From Desulfatitalea sp. UBA4791 (GTDB taxonomy: Bacteria > Desulfobacterota > Desulfobacteria > Desulfobacterales > Desulfosarcinaceae), in NCBI GenBank assembly GCA_002402905.1, contig DHGT01000038.1:1-25421 (forward strand): a DNA stretch of 25,421 bases. The letters run 5' to 3'. The notes under the pieces were generated by a model. It saw nothing but the letters and a program-made list of their open reading frames with translations, had not been told where the DNA came from and ran no database searches. Every line of letters begins with the position of its first letter. Within the stretch, counting starts at the first letter, position 1. This document shows, in pieces, positions 17,154-25,421 of this stretch. The position numbers were made by a program, and so were the translations under genes.

Positions 17154-17243
17154 CTGTATCTTTTCCGACAGTTTGGTGCTCGCCGATTAATGGGGCAGGC
17201 AACCCCATATCCATGGCGTATCTACAATCGAAAAGGAGGGAGC

Positions 17244-18485
17244 ATGAAAAAAAATCTGTGCGTTTGTCTGGCAATCGTTCTGGGGGTGCTGTGCGCTTTG
17301 CCCATGGCCGTTCAAGCCCAGGAAAAGGTCATCCGGATCGGGGCCATGTATCCGATGACCGGTCGCGCCGGTCTTTACGGCATCGATTCGGTGGCCGCTG
17401 CCGAAATGGCCGTCGATGAGATCAATGGCAAAGGCGGGGCCAATGGCTACAAGATCGACATCACCTTCACGGACAGCAAGGCCAAGCCGGCCTATGCGGT
17501 GCGCGTGGCCACCCGGTATATCACCGAGGACCAGGTTCATTTTCTCTTCGGCATCGTCAGCTCCGGGGTGGGTCTGGCCGTAACCGAAATTTCCAAGCAG
17601 CAGAAAAAAATCTTCATCGGCACCGATCACGCCTCCACCCAGCTCACATCCGACAAGCTGCAGCCCTACTACTTCCGCGTAGCGAACAATACCTTCCAGT
17701 CCATGGCCGCCGGCGCCCTTTACCTGCAGGAACTCCAGAAGAGCAAACCGTGGAAAACTATCGCCTACATCGGTCCGGACTATGCCTACGGCCACGATCA
17801 ATGGAACGAGCTGCGCTTCAGCCTGGATCGGCTGGGGGTCAAATACCAGGTGGTAGGCGAATACTGGCCCAAACTGTTCGAGCCCGATTACAACTCCTAT
17901 GTCACCTCCCTGGTCAAGGACAATCCAGACATCCTGGTGACCGGCTTCTGGGGTGGCGATACCGTGGCCTTCATCAAACAGGCCCAGGTGTATGGACTTT
18001 TCAAGAAATCTCTCTACTTCCAGCCGGATGCCGGCGGTAACTACGAACTCATGAGCGCCATGGGCGCGGAACTGCCGGCCGGTCTGGTGCTGGGCGCCCG
18101 TCACTACAACAACTGGCCCGACACCGAGCTGAACCGCAAATTCGTGGCGGATTTTCACAAACGCACCGGCCGCTATCCGACCTATGCCGCCGAGGGCGCC
18201 TATGCGGGCGTCTATGCCATCGCCGAGGCGGTGAAAATCGTTGGCAATCCCGACGACACCGAAGCATTGGTCAAGGCACTCGAAGGATTGAAGATCAAAC
18301 TGCCCGAGGATCCGGATGGGTTCACCTCTTACATCGATCCGGCCACCCATCAGATCATGCAGGTGCAGGCCATCGGTGTGACCATGCCCAACACAGATTT
18401 CCCACCGGCAAAAATGATGCTGGGGGATTGGAAGATTTACAAGGCAGAAGACATCGCACCCCCGCCGGGGTACCCCAACAAGTAG
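17244..18485 (+). CDS. livK: Branched-chain amino acid-type ABC transporter substrate-binding protein
   Basis: The 413-aa product has a signal peptide (KKNLCVCLAIVLGVLCALPMAVQA, cleavage near residue 26) and the two-lobed periplasmic binding fold of the LivK/AmiC family. The opening strand is VIRIGAMYPMTGRAGLYG, then AAEMAVDEINGKGGANGYKI, IVSSGVGLAVTEIS, TIAYIGPDYAYGHDQW and, near the end, YAAEGAYAGVYAIAEAVK. It captures the substrate for LivHMGF. Members bind amino acids, amides, urea, aromatic acids and other small molecules, so the ligand cannot be read off. AAGGAGGG lies 4 bases before ATG 17244. The 105-base gap to livH is GC-rich with an imperfect dyad, which may favour higher expression of the receptor. 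Confidence 0.92.
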   Translation: MKKNLCVCLAIVLGVLCALPMAVQAQEKVIRIGAMYPMTGRAGLYGIDSVAAAEMAVDEINGKGGANGYKIDITFTDSKAKPAYAVRVATRYITEDQVHFLFGIVSSGVGLAVTEISKQQKKIFIGTDHASTQLTSDKLQPYYFRVANNTFQSMAAGALYLQELQKSKPWKTIAYIGPDYAYGHDQWNELRFSLDRLGVKYQVVGEYWPKLFEPDYNSYVTSLVKDNPDILVTGFWGGDTVAFIKQAQVYGLFKKSLYFQPDAGGNYELMSAMGAELPAGLVLGARHYNNWPDTELNRKFVADFHKRTGRYPTYAAEGAYAGVYAIAEAVKIVGNPDDTEALVKALEGLKIKLPEDPDGFTSYIDPATHQIMQVQAIGVTMPNTDFPPAKMMLGDWKIYKAEDIAPPPGYPNK

Positions 18486-18589
18486 GCGCTGTCGAAAGAG
18501 AACCAATGCAATGGCGGGGGCCCTCGAAGCGCCGTGGCGCATGACGCCGACCGGGCCTTCGCCAATTTCCCGGTATAGGAATTCGTCCC

Positions 18590-19477
18590 ATGGATGCCTC
18601 TTTTCTTCTCACGCAGTTCATCAGCGGTCTGACCATGGCCACCTTGCTTTTCCTGGTGGCCAGCGGCCTGACGTTGATCTTCGGGGTCGGCAATGTCTTT
18701 AACTTCGCCCACGGGTCCTTTTACATGCTTGGGGCCTACTTCGGCTATCAATTCGTGTCGGTGTGGAGCACCAATTTCTGGATCGCTCTCCTTCTTTCGG
18801 GCGTCTGTGTCGGATTGTTCGGCATGCTGGCCGAGTTCGCCTTTTTGAGGCGTATCTATGGCCGTGCCAATGAAGGGGGATTTCAGATCCTGCTGACCTA
18901 CGCCTTCATCCTGATCATCGACGATCTGGTCAAGCTGACCTGGGGCGCGGAGTACAAGTCATTGCCGCGGCCGGCGGGATTCGGCGGTGCCATCCAGTTG
19001 GGAGATATTTTCATCCCCACATACAATCTATTGATCATCGCCATCGGAATGATCGTGGTGGTGGCGGCCTGGTGGGTTTTGTCCCATACCCGACCGGGCC
19101 AGGTGGCTCGCGCCGCGGCCGTCGATCGTGAAATTGTCAGCGTGCTGGGGGTCAACGTTCCCATGACGATGACCCTGGTATTCGGCATTGCCACGGCGCT
19201 GGGCGGCATGGCCGGGGCGCTGGCCGCCCCGTTGCGCACCGTGACGCCGGGTGCCGGGATCGAGGTCATCATCGACTCGTTGATCGTGGTGGTGCTCGGT
19301 GGCATGGGCAATTTCTGGGGCGCCTGGTTCGGCGCCCTGCTGATCGGCGAGGTCAATGCGTTTGCCGTGGCCGTCGTGCCCCAGTGGGCCACGTTGTTCA
19401 GTTTTCTGGTGATGGTCGTCGTGTTGATCTTTAAACCGGAGGGACTCTTTGCTGCGCGCAAGGTGAGGAAGGTATGA
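18590..19477 (+). CDS. livH: Liv-type ABC transporter permease, LivH
   Basis: The 295-aa integral membrane protein has about eight hydrophobic helices. The N-terminal FISGLTMATLLFLVASGLTL and GVGNVFNFAHGSFYMLGAY blocks are diagnostic of LivH. Later family segments include GVNVPMTMTLVFGIATALGGMAGALA and DSLIVVVLGGMGNFWGAWFGA. It forms the translocation pore with LivM. ATG 18590 has AGGA 9 bases upstream; ATG 18594 is out of frame. Its stop overlaps the start of livM (ATGA). Confidence 0.94.
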   Translation: MDASFLLTQFISGLTMATLLFLVASGLTLIFGVGNVFNFAHGSFYMLGAYFGYQFVSVWSTNFWIALLLSGVCVGLFGMLAEFAFLRRIYGRANEGGFQILLTYAFILIIDDLVKLTWGAEYKSLPRPAGFGGAIQLGDIFIPTYNLLIIAIGMIVVVAAWWVLSHTRPGQVARAAAVDREIVSVLGVNVPMTMTLVFGIATALGGMAGALAAPLRTVTPGAGIEVIIDSLIVVVLGGMGNFWGAWFGALLIGEVNAFAVAVVPQWATLFSFLVMVVVLIFKPEGLFAARKVRKV

Positions 19478-20436
19478 CAAATCTGGCCACACGTAATCTC
19501 AAAGCGGCATCCCTGTGGGCGTTCATCGTGCTGATCTTCGTTCTGGTGCCGGTCCTGTCCACATCGTCCTACCAGGTGAATCTGGCCTGCCATGTCCTGA
19601 TCTGGAGCCTGTTCGCCGTCTCTTTCAATATGCTCTGGGGGGTTACCGGCATGCTCTCTCTGGGGCAGGCGCTCTACTACGGATTGGGGGCTTACAGTGT
19701 GGGGCTGATGGTCGATCATTTGGGCCGTCAGTGGTACCTGCCGGCCATGGGTCTGGGGGTGCTGGCCGCCGCGGCGCTGGCCCTGCTCTTGGGGCTGCTC
19801 GTGATCCGGGTCGGGGGCGTCTATTTCACCATGCTTACCCTGGCATTCGCCCAGCTCGGATGGCAAATCACCTTCAAATGGTACGATTTCACTGGTGGCG
19901 ACGACGGTATTCAGGGGATCATACCGCCTGGCATCCTCGAGAGCGGCACGGTCTATTACTACTTTGTCCTGGCCGTGGTCATGCTCTCCATATGGGTCCT
20001 CAAGCGCATGGCCTTCAGCCCCTTTGGCCTGGTGTTGCGCTGCGTGCAGCAGAATCCCGATCGCGTGCGTTTTCTGGGGCGGCGCGTGCGGCGTAACCAG
20101 CTGCGGGTGTACGTCATCTCTTCTCTTTTTTCCGCCTTGGCCGGGTCCCTGATGGCCGGGGTGGATGGATCGATCCACACCGACATGTTGTTCTGGACCA
20201 CCTCCGGAGAGGTGATCCTCATGTCCGTGCTCGGCGGCATCAACCAATTCTTCGGTCCCTTCGTGGGCGCCACCGTGATCATTCTGATCGAAGATCTGGT
20301 CGGCGCGCGTACCGAATATTGGTCTCTGATCATCGGGATCATCATCATGGTGATCGTGCTCGTTTTTCCCAAGGGAGTGGTGGGTGAGGCGATGCGCGCC
20401 AAATCGCTCCTGACCAGAACCGGTGCGGGGAGGTGA
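19474..20436 (+). CDS. livM: Liv-type ABC transporter permease, LivM
   Basis: The 320-aa membrane subunit pairs with LivH. Diagnostic blocks are FAVSFNMLWGVTGMLSLGQALYYGLGAY near residues 48-75, RVGGVYFTMLTLAFAQ, the signature FTGGDDGIQG, and GEVILMSVLGGINQFFGPFVGA near residue 250. The GGDDG loop is typical of this family. It overlaps livH by four bases, and its stop is three bases before the livG ATG, so all transporter genes are translationally coupled. Confidence 0.94.
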   Translation: MTNLATRNLKAASLWAFIVLIFVLVPVLSTSSYQVNLACHVLIWSLFAVSFNMLWGVTGMLSLGQALYYGLGAYSVGLMVDHLGRQWYLPAMGLGVLAAAALALLLGLLVIRVGGVYFTMLTLAFAQLGWQITFKWYDFTGGDDGIQGIIPPGILESGTVYYYFVLAVVMLSIWVLKRMAFSPFGLVLRCVQQNPDRVRFLGRRVRRNQLRVYVISSLFSALAGSLMAGVDGSIHTDMLFWTTSGEVILMSVLGGINQFFGPFVGATVIILIEDLVGARTEYWSLIIGIIIMVIVLVFPKGVVGEAMRAKSLLTRTGAGR

Positions 20437-20438
20437 CC

Positions 20439-21191
20439 ATGACACCCATGCTCCAACTCGATGCGGTGGACAAGGCCTTCGGCGGGCTGCGGGTGACCTC
20501 CAATGTCTCGTTTTCCGTGATGCCCGGGGAGATTTCGGCCATCATCGGCCCCAACGGTGCGGGTAAGACCACCCTGTTCAATCAGATCACCGGCCATTTG
20601 CTCTGCGACCGCGGGGCCATCCTGTTTCAGGGAGAGAATCTCGTCGGAAAGCCGCCCCGGCAGATCGTGGCCAGGGGCATCGGACGCGCCTTTCAGATTG
20701 CATCTATCTTTCCGGATGAAACCGTCCTGGACAACATTCGCGTGGCCTGCCTCTCCAAATTGGGTGAGACGCGCAAGTATTGGAGACACGTCGCCGATTT
20801 CAAACGTGCCACCGACGAGGCCCACGCCATTCTCGACAGCCTCGGTCTGGACGGTCAGTCCGAGCGGCCGGCTTTTGAACTGGCCCACGGCGATCAGAAG
20901 TTGCTCGATATCGGCATCGCCCTGGCCCTCAAGCCCAAGTTGCTCCTTCTGGACGAACCCACGGCCGGCATGTCCCCCGACGAGCGGCAGCAGACCCGGG
21001 AGCTGATCAAGCAGCTCTGGAAGAGCTATGACCTGACGCTGGTCTTCATCGAGCACGACATGGACATGGTCTTTGGCATCGCCCAGGTCGTGCGGGTCCT
21101 GCAGCAGGGGGCGCTACTGGCCGAAGGGACGCCAGAGGAGATCCGCGCCAACAAACAGGTGATCACCGCTTATCTGGGAGAAGATTTTTAA
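20439..21191 (+). CDS. livG: Liv-type ABC transporter ATPase, LivG
   Basis: The 250-aa nucleotide-binding subunit has Walker A GPNGAGKTT (37-45), Walker B with D-loop LLLLDEPTAGMSP (168-180) and the switch His in FIEHDMDMV. The ABC signature reads LAHGDQ (148-153) rather than LSGGQ; LivG-type ATPases often have such altered signatures (LPYGDQ and the like), so this is not a defect. ATG 20439 is chosen because GGGGAGG (20427-20433) is 5 bases upstream; GTG 20433 would overlap it. The stop shares one base with the livF start (TAATG). Confidence 0.93.
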   Translation: MTPMLQLDAVDKAFGGLRVTSNVSFSVMPGEISAIIGPNGAGKTTLFNQITGHLLCDRGAILFQGENLVGKPPRQIVARGIGRAFQIASIFPDETVLDNIRVACLSKLGETRKYWRHVADFKRATDEAHAILDSLGLDGQSERPAFELAHGDQKLLDIGIALALKPKLLLLDEPTAGMSPDERQQTRELIKQLWKSYDLTLVFIEHDMDMVFGIAQVVRVLQQGALLAEGTPEEIRANKQVITAYLGEDF

Positions 21192-21895
21192 TGGAGAGCA
21201 TTCTCAAAGCCGTCGGCCTGAACACCTTCTATGACCGCAGCCACATTCTGTTCGACGTGGGCATCGATGTGGAGCCCGGCGAGACGGTCTGCCTGATGGG
21301 GCGTAACGGGGTTGGCAAGACCACCACCTTCCGTTCCCTGATCGGGCTCACGCCTCCCCGGAGCGGAAAAATCGAATTCAAGGGCAAGACCTGCACCGGC
21401 CTGGCGGCGCACAAGATGGCCCGCATGGGATTGGGGTTCGTGCCCGAGGACCGCCGTATCCTGGGGCCATTCAGCGTGCGTGAAAATCTCGAACTGGGGC
21501 GCATACCGGGCCGCCACGGCCGTTGGAATCTGGATTCGGTGTTTGCCCAGTTCCCCATTTTGGCCGAGATGTCCGAGCGTCTGGGCGGCACCCTCTCCGG
21601 TGGCGAGCAGCAGATGCTCACCATCGCCCGGGCGCTCATGGGCAATCCGGATGTGCTGATGCTCGACGAGCCCTCCGAAGGGCTCTCACCGGTGATCGTC
21701 GGCGATATGAAGCGCCTGGTCCTGGAGTTGAAGTCAGCCGACACGACCATTCTGTTGTCCGAGCAGAACCTGAAGTTCGCCCTGGCGGTGTCGGACCGGG
21801 TCGTCGTGCTCGACAAGGGCCATGTGGTCTATACCGGCAGTGTCGGTCAATTTCAGAAGGAAGACCAGGTGCACAAAAAATACCTGGCGGTTTAA
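21191..21895 (+). CDS. livF: Liv-type ABC transporter ATPase, LivF
   Basis: The 234-aa ATPase is the second nucleotide-binding subunit. It has Walker A GRNGVGKTT (37-45), the family block LGFVPEDRRILGPFSVRENL (81-100), signature LSGGEQQ (135-141), Walker B LMLDEPSEGLSP and a switch region with LSEQNLKFAL, in which Gln replaces the usual switch His, as is common in LivF. It overlaps livG by one base. The dehydrogenase gene follows after 64 bases on the same strand. Confidence 0.93.
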   Translation: MESILKAVGLNTFYDRSHILFDVGIDVEPGETVCLMGRNGVGKTTTFRSLIGLTPPRSGKIEFKGKTCTGLAAHKMARMGLGFVPEDRRILGPFSVRENLELGRIPGRHGRWNLDSVFAQFPILAEMSERLGGTLSGGEQQMLTIARALMGNPDVLMLDEPSEGLSPVIVGDMKRLVLELKSADTTILLSEQNLKFALAVSDRVVVLDKGHVVYTGSVGQFQKEDQVHKKYLAV

Positions 21896-21959
21896 CCTGC
21901 CCCATTCACTGTTTGAAACAAAACGCAACAGGTATCATTTTCAAGAAAGGACAACCATC

Positions 21960-23117
21960 ATGAACGCGATCCATCTGTTTCAAACCACACCCCGAATCGT
22001 GATGGGTCCCGGCTGCCTTGATCAGATCAAAGGTGAAATCAAGCGCCTGGGCTGCGATCGGGTCATGATCGTCACCGATCCGGGGATCGTGCAAGCCGGT
22101 ATCGCCGGCCGGCTCGAAGAAATTCTCAGTGCCGCCGGCATCGCCTATTCGCGCTTCGACCAGGTCACCCCCGATCCCAATCTGGATGTCGCCCAGCAGG
22201 CGATCGACGCCTTGCGTGAGTCCGGGGCCCAGGTGGTCGTCGGCCTGGGGGGTGGATCTGCCATCGATATCGCCAAGACGTCGGCCCTGTTGGTGGACAA
22301 CGACGGGCGGCTGACCGATTACTTCGGCATCGACCTGGTGCCCAAAGCGGGACGCAAAACGATCATCGTTCCGACCACGGCCGGTACCGGCAGCGAAGTG
22401 ACCCCCATCGTGATTCTCTCGGATGAGGCGGAAAAGCTGAAAAAGGGGATCGTGAGCCCCTATCTGATTCCTTCGGTTGCCATTCTCGATCCGGCCCTCA
22501 CGTTGGATCTGCCGCCCCACGTCACCGCCGCCACCGGCATGGATGCGTTGATTCACGCGGTGGAGGCCTTCACCTCCAAAAACGCTTTTCCCATGAGCGA
22601 CATGCTGGCTTGCCGGGCCATCGAGCTGATCGCGGCCAACATTCGCACCGCCTATGCCAACGGCCAGGACCTGTCGGCGCGTGCGTGCATGCTCGAAGGC
22701 AGCCTGCTGGCCGGCATGGCCTTCGCCAATGCCGGCGTGACCGCGGTGCACGCCTTTGCCTATCCCATTGGGGCGGAGTTCCATATCCCACACGGGGTGG
22801 CAAACAGCATCATGCTGGCGTCGGTCATGGAGTTCAACATGCTCGGCAATTTGAAGAAGTTTGCGCGGATGGCCAACCTGCTGGGGGAATGTACCGAGGG
22901 GTTGAGCGAGCGCGACATGGCCCTGGCGACAGTCAAGTCACTGCGCACCCTCGCCGCGGATCTTCAGATCCCCAAACACTTGAGCCGCTTCGACGTCAAG
23001 GAGTCGGATATACCGATGCTGGCCGAGGGAGTGATGAAGGTCACGCGTCTGCTGGCCAACAACCCTCGCGTGATGACGCAAAAAGATGCTGAACGTATTT
23101 ATCTGAGCGTGCTTTGA
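21960..23117 (+). CDS. Iron-containing (type III) alcohol dehydrogenase
   Basis: The 385-aa enzyme has the nucleotide-binding loop GLGGGSAIDIAK (96-106), PTTAGTGSEVT (138-148) and the metal ligands D195 and H199 (MDALIHAVEAF), H264 (VHAFAYPIG) and H278 (FHIPHG). It should interconvert an alcohol and an aldehyde with NAD(P)H in the cytosol. Length is normal. ATG 21960 has AAAGG 9 bases upstream; the frame is open back to 21822 but overlaps livF. It sits between a transporter and an aldehyde oxidoreductase, so it probably oxidises an imported alcohol, or one made from the imported compound, to the aldehyde used by the next enzyme. The exact substrate is unknown. Confidence 0.92.
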   Translation: MNAIHLFQTTPRIVMGPGCLDQIKGEIKRLGCDRVMIVTDPGIVQAGIAGRLEEILSAAGIAYSRFDQVTPDPNLDVAQQAIDALRESGAQVVVGLGGGSAIDIAKTSALLVDNDGRLTDYFGIDLVPKAGRKTIIVPTTAGTGSEVTPIVILSDEAEKLKKGIVSPYLIPSVAILDPALTLDLPPHVTAATGMDALIHAVEAFTSKNAFPMSDMLACRAIELIAANIRTAYANGQDLSARACMLEGSLLAGMAFANAGVTAVHAFAYPIGAEFHIPHGVANSIMLASVMEFNMLGNLKKFARMANLLGECTEGLSERDMALATVKSLRTLAADLQIPKHLSRFDVKESDIPMLAEGVMKVTRLLANNPRVMTQKDAERIYLSVL

Positions 23118-23229
23118 GAGGGGGGCTTGCAAATGCTCCGACCATGGGAGATCCTGCGTCGTGGCAGTGGCCGTTGGCAACACAACCAGGGTCAAGGGAT
23201 GTGTTTCAAAGCAAATAGGAGATGCCGTC

Positions 23230-25002
23230 ATGTTCGGTTTTTATAACATGGCGCTCAGGGTCGATGTGACCCAAAGCGCCTTTGAACTGCAAATGATTTC
23301 GGACGACGTCCTCGGCCGGACGCTGGGCGGCAAAGGGCTCGCCACGCATTTACTACTGGCGCACAATCCGCCGGGCGTCGATCCACTCTCGGCGGACAAC
23401 CATATCATTTTTGCCGCCGGCCCGGTGGCCGGCAGCAGTATCTGGGGGTCGTGCCGTCACGGTGTCTTTTCCAAGTCGCCGCAAACCGGATTCTATTCGG
23501 AGTCCTATTCCGGCGGACGCGTCGCCGAGAACATCGCTGCATGCGGTTTCGACGCCATTGTGATCCACGGTGCGGCCGACGCGCCGGTCTGGCTGGAGAT
23601 CTGCGAAGAGACCGTTTACTTCCATTCCGCGGAAGCGCTATGGGGCCTGGACACCTACCAAACCGAAGACCGCGTCAAGGCCTGGGTCAAGGAGAACCGC
23701 CCCGGGGCAGGCAGCTGCGGCGTCGTTTGCATCGGTCCGGCTGGGGAGAACCTCGTCTCCTTTGCCGTCATCGAGAACGACTACTGGCGCAGCGCCGGGC
23801 GCACCGGCGTGGGAGCGATTCTGGGTTCGAAGAAGATCAAGGCCATCGCCTTCCACGGCAAACGCAAGAAAACCTTTGCCGACGATGCCCTGGTGCGTGC
23901 CTTCTCCAAAGAGCTGGCCGTCGAAGGGAAGGACAATGCCGGCGTGATCGCATACAAAACCAAGGGCACCCCCATGCTGGTGGATATCATGAACAACGCC
24001 GGCGGCTTTCCCACCCGCTACTGGCAGAAGGGACGCTATGAGGGTGCAAGTAAAATCAATGCCGACGCCCTGCACCAGCGCTGCGATGTGAAACCCCATG
24101 CCTGCCTGAAATGCTTCATGGCCTGCGGGCGATTGTCCACGGTCAAGGAGGGGCGCCATGCCGGCTTGCAGGTCGAAGGCCCGGAGTATGAGACCATTTA
24201 CGCCTTCGGCGGTTTGTGCGAGATCGACAGCATCGAGGAGATTATCTATCTCAACGATATTTGCGACCGCTTGGGAATGGATACCATCAGCGCCGGTAAT
24301 CTGGCCGCCCTGACCATCGAGGCCGCCCGTCAGGGGCGCATCGATCGAAGCATCGACTACGGCGACGTGGATGCCATCGCCCAACTCATGGCCGATATCG
24401 CCGCTCGCAAGGGAATCGGCGAAATGTTGGCTCGCGGTATCCGCGCGGCCGCCGATGCCTGGGGCATGGCGGACCAGGCCATTCACGTCAAAGGGCTGGA
24501 ACCGGCCGGATACGATCCGCGCGTGCTCAAGGGCATGGGCCTGGCCTACGGGTCGTCGGACCGCGGCGCCTGCCACCTGCGGGCCACCTTCTACAAGCCG
24601 GAACTGGCCGGCATCGTCGATCCCGAAAAAATCGAGGGCAAGGCCGTCGTGTTCACCGAGTGGGAAGACCGGCTGACCCTCTTCGATACCTTGATCTTGT
24701 GCCGCTTTTATCGGGATCTCTACCAATGGGAGCAACTCGGGACCATGATCAAGGCCACCACCGGTCTGGATCTGGATGTCCAGGGGATGCGACGCATCGC
24801 CGCCCATGTGTGTGACGACACCCGCCGGTTCAACCTGCGCGAAGGACTCGGGCCCGAAGACGATATGCTGCCCCGGCGATTCCACCGGGAAGCACTGCCC
24901 GAGAGCGGCAAGGTGATCACCGAAGATCAGATGAGGCGCATGATGGCGGACTATTACGCGGCCCGCGGATGGGACCCGGAGGGAAAGCCTCCGGAGGCGT
25001 AG
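23230..25002 (+). CDS. aor: Tungsten-containing aldehyde:ferredoxin oxidoreductase
   Basis: The 590-aa enzyme has the pterin-binding N-terminal block GRTLGGKGLATHLL (29-42), AAGPVAGSS, RTGVGAILGSKK (191-202), GPEYET (317-322) and GMDTISAGN (349-357). The [4Fe-4S] cysteines are C292, C295 and C299 (ACLKCFMACGR) plus C491 (LILCRFYRD). These are the hallmarks of the AOR family, which oxidises aldehydes to carboxylic acids and reduces ferredoxin using a tungsten bis-pterin. GGAG (23218-23221) lies 8 bases before ATG 23230; codons upstream to 23161 have no site. It is 112 bases after the alcohol dehydrogenase on the same strand and ends at a strong hairpin, so it is probably the last gene of the operon. 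Tungsten cofactor genes are not in the window. Confidence 0.93.
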   Translation: MFGFYNMALRVDVTQSAFELQMISDDVLGRTLGGKGLATHLLLAHNPPGVDPLSADNHIIFAAGPVAGSSIWGSCRHGVFSKSPQTGFYSESYSGGRVAENIAACGFDAIVIHGAADAPVWLEICEETVYFHSAEALWGLDTYQTEDRVKAWVKENRPGAGSCGVVCIGPAGENLVSFAVIENDYWRSAGRTGVGAILGSKKIKAIAFHGKRKKTFADDALVRAFSKELAVEGKDNAGVIAYKTKGTPMLVDIMNNAGGFPTRYWQKGRYEGASKINADALHQRCDVKPHACLKCFMACGRLSTVKEGRHAGLQVEGPEYETIYAFGGLCEIDSIEEIIYLNDICDRLGMDTISAGNLAALTIEAARQGRIDRSIDYGDVDAIAQLMADIAARKGIGEMLARGIRAAADAWGMADQAIHVKGLEPAGYDPRVLKGMGLAYGSSDRGACHLRATFYKPELAGIVDPEKIEGKAVVFTEWEDRLTLFDTLILCRFYRDLYQWEQLGTMIKATTGLDLDVQGMRRIAAHVCDDTRRFNLREGLGPEDDMLPRRFHREALPESGKVITEDQMRRMMADYYAARGWDPEGKPPEA

Positions 25003-25027
25003 TGCTGTGCGACAACTATCATACGTT

Positions 25028-25061
25028 CGAAGGCCGCTCCTTTGAGAAGGAGCGGCCTTCG
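25028..25061. terminator. Strong hairpin terminator between aor and the cytochrome gene
   Basis: A perfect 15-bp inverted repeat (CGAAGGCCGCTCCTT with its complement) surrounds a TGAG loop, 26 bases after the aor stop. TTGTTG follows on the plus strand. The cytochrome gene ends on the other strand 38 bases away, so it may serve both convergent genes. Confidence 0.85.
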
Positions 25062-25098
25062 TTGTTGTGAGGTTGGCGGATGCCGGTGCGACAGATGT

Positions 25099-25421
25099 TT
25101 ACTTGTGGGCCTTGTACCCCATGGGCAGCTTCTTGAAACGGCCGCCGTAGATGATCGGGTCACCCTTGTAGCCCAGGGCTTTGAAGTCGATATAGTCGGT
25201 CGAGCCAATCAAATGGCTCACGTCCCGACCTTGGGAGGCCATGTAGCTGAAGTCGGTGCCCTTGTGGGCGATGGCCTTGAAATCCACGTCCCGGCTGTCC
25301 TGGTGGCAGCGGTCGCAGGTGCGCGCCCCTTTGAGGCTGTCGTGGCACTGAACGCATGAGAGGGCCATGGAGGCCGGCATCACCTCATGCTGCACTCCCC
25401 AGAACATGTTGGTCGTGATCC
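25099..25421 (-). CDS. Multiheme c-type cytochrome, C-terminal part (runs off the window)
   Basis: The reading frame ends at TAA (25099-25101) and stays open to the right edge, so the true start lies outside. The visible 107 residues contain two CXXCH haem sites (CVQCH and CDRCH). Family-like text such as NMFWGVQHEVMPASMALSCVQ recalls octahaem/tetrathionate-reductase-like cytochromes, but the class cannot be fixed from this tail. The C-terminal about 65 residues have no haem site and are rich in Lys, Gly and Tyr. It would act outside the cytoplasmic membrane. It is convergent with aor and probably a separate unit. Confidence 0.75.
   Translation of the reverse strand, partial: ITTNMFWGVQHEVMPASMALSCVQCHDSLKGARTCDRCHQDSRDVDFKAIAHKGTDFSYMASQGRDVSHLIGSTDYIDFKALGYKGDPIIYGGRFKKLPMGYKAHK

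Noticed and set aside
20433..20438. GTG 20433 as the start of livG
   Set aside because: The ribosome binding site GGGGAGG would overlap the GTG, while ATG 20439 is correctly spaced.
18898..20445. Minus-strand open frame of 515 codons opposite livH and livM
   Set aside because: Antisense to two clear permease genes; no domain and no start signal.
20879..20910. Altered ABC signature (LAHGDQ) in LivG as a sign of a broken transporter
   Set aside because: LivG ATPases commonly carry non-LSGGQ signatures; all other motifs are intact.

Overview
The window looks like chromosomal DNA of an anaerobic, GC-rich deltaproteobacterium (Desulfobacterota, probably a sulfate reducer of the Desulfosarcina/Desulfobacteraceae type). 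This is inferred from the gene set: a TRAP carboxylate transporter, a biotin-dependent Na+-pumping decarboxylase (OadGAB type), a tungsten aldehyde:ferredoxin oxidoreductase, an archaemetzincin, a Cys-rich GcvH-like protein, an amphi-Trp protein, a multiheme cytochrome c and heavy use of sigma-54. No rRNA, tRNA, CRISPR array, insertion sequence or phage gene was seen.

Layout. (1) Positions 1-520 are a non-coding leader, followed by a complete DctP-DctQ-DctM TRAP transporter (521-3663). (2) Positions 4072-7807 hold a damaged regulatory locus. A Cys-rich GcvH-like gene on + has lost its middle. Convergent to it, on the minus strand, are a histidine kinase broken by a 23-bp tandem duplication, an internal deletion and an N-terminal frameshift; an NtrC-type response regulator that lacks the AAA+ core; and an apparently intact archaemetzincin. 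(3) Positions 8192-12230 hold a small HEXXH metallopeptidase, then oadG-oadA-oadB. (4) Positions 12342-13515 encode three small proteins (ABM-like, twin CBS, amphi-Trp). (5) A compact FAD amine-oxidase-like gene (minus) is divergent from an intact PAS-PAS-AAA+-Fis sigma-54 activator (15141-16967). (6) Positions 17244-25002 form one long + strand unit: a Liv-type ABC transporter (K-H-M-G-F), an iron-type alcohol dehydrogenase and a tungsten aldehyde oxidoreductase, closed by a strong hairpin terminator. (7) The window ends inside a c-type cytochrome gene on the minus strand.

How the parts fit. The intact sigma-54 activator is followed by two related dyads 95 bp apart and a near-perfect -24/-12 promoter, directly ahead of the transporter/dehydrogenase operon. 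The simplest reading is a dedicated, inducible uptake-and-oxidation pathway: the ABC transporter imports a small substrate, the alcohol dehydrogenase makes an aldehyde, and the tungsten enzyme oxidises it to an acid while reducing ferredoxin. The TRAP transporter and the OadGAB-type pump fit carboxylate uptake and Na+-linked decarboxylation. The most unusual part is the damaged two-component/GcvH-like block, where at least five separate lesions fall in about 3.5 kb between intact neighbours.
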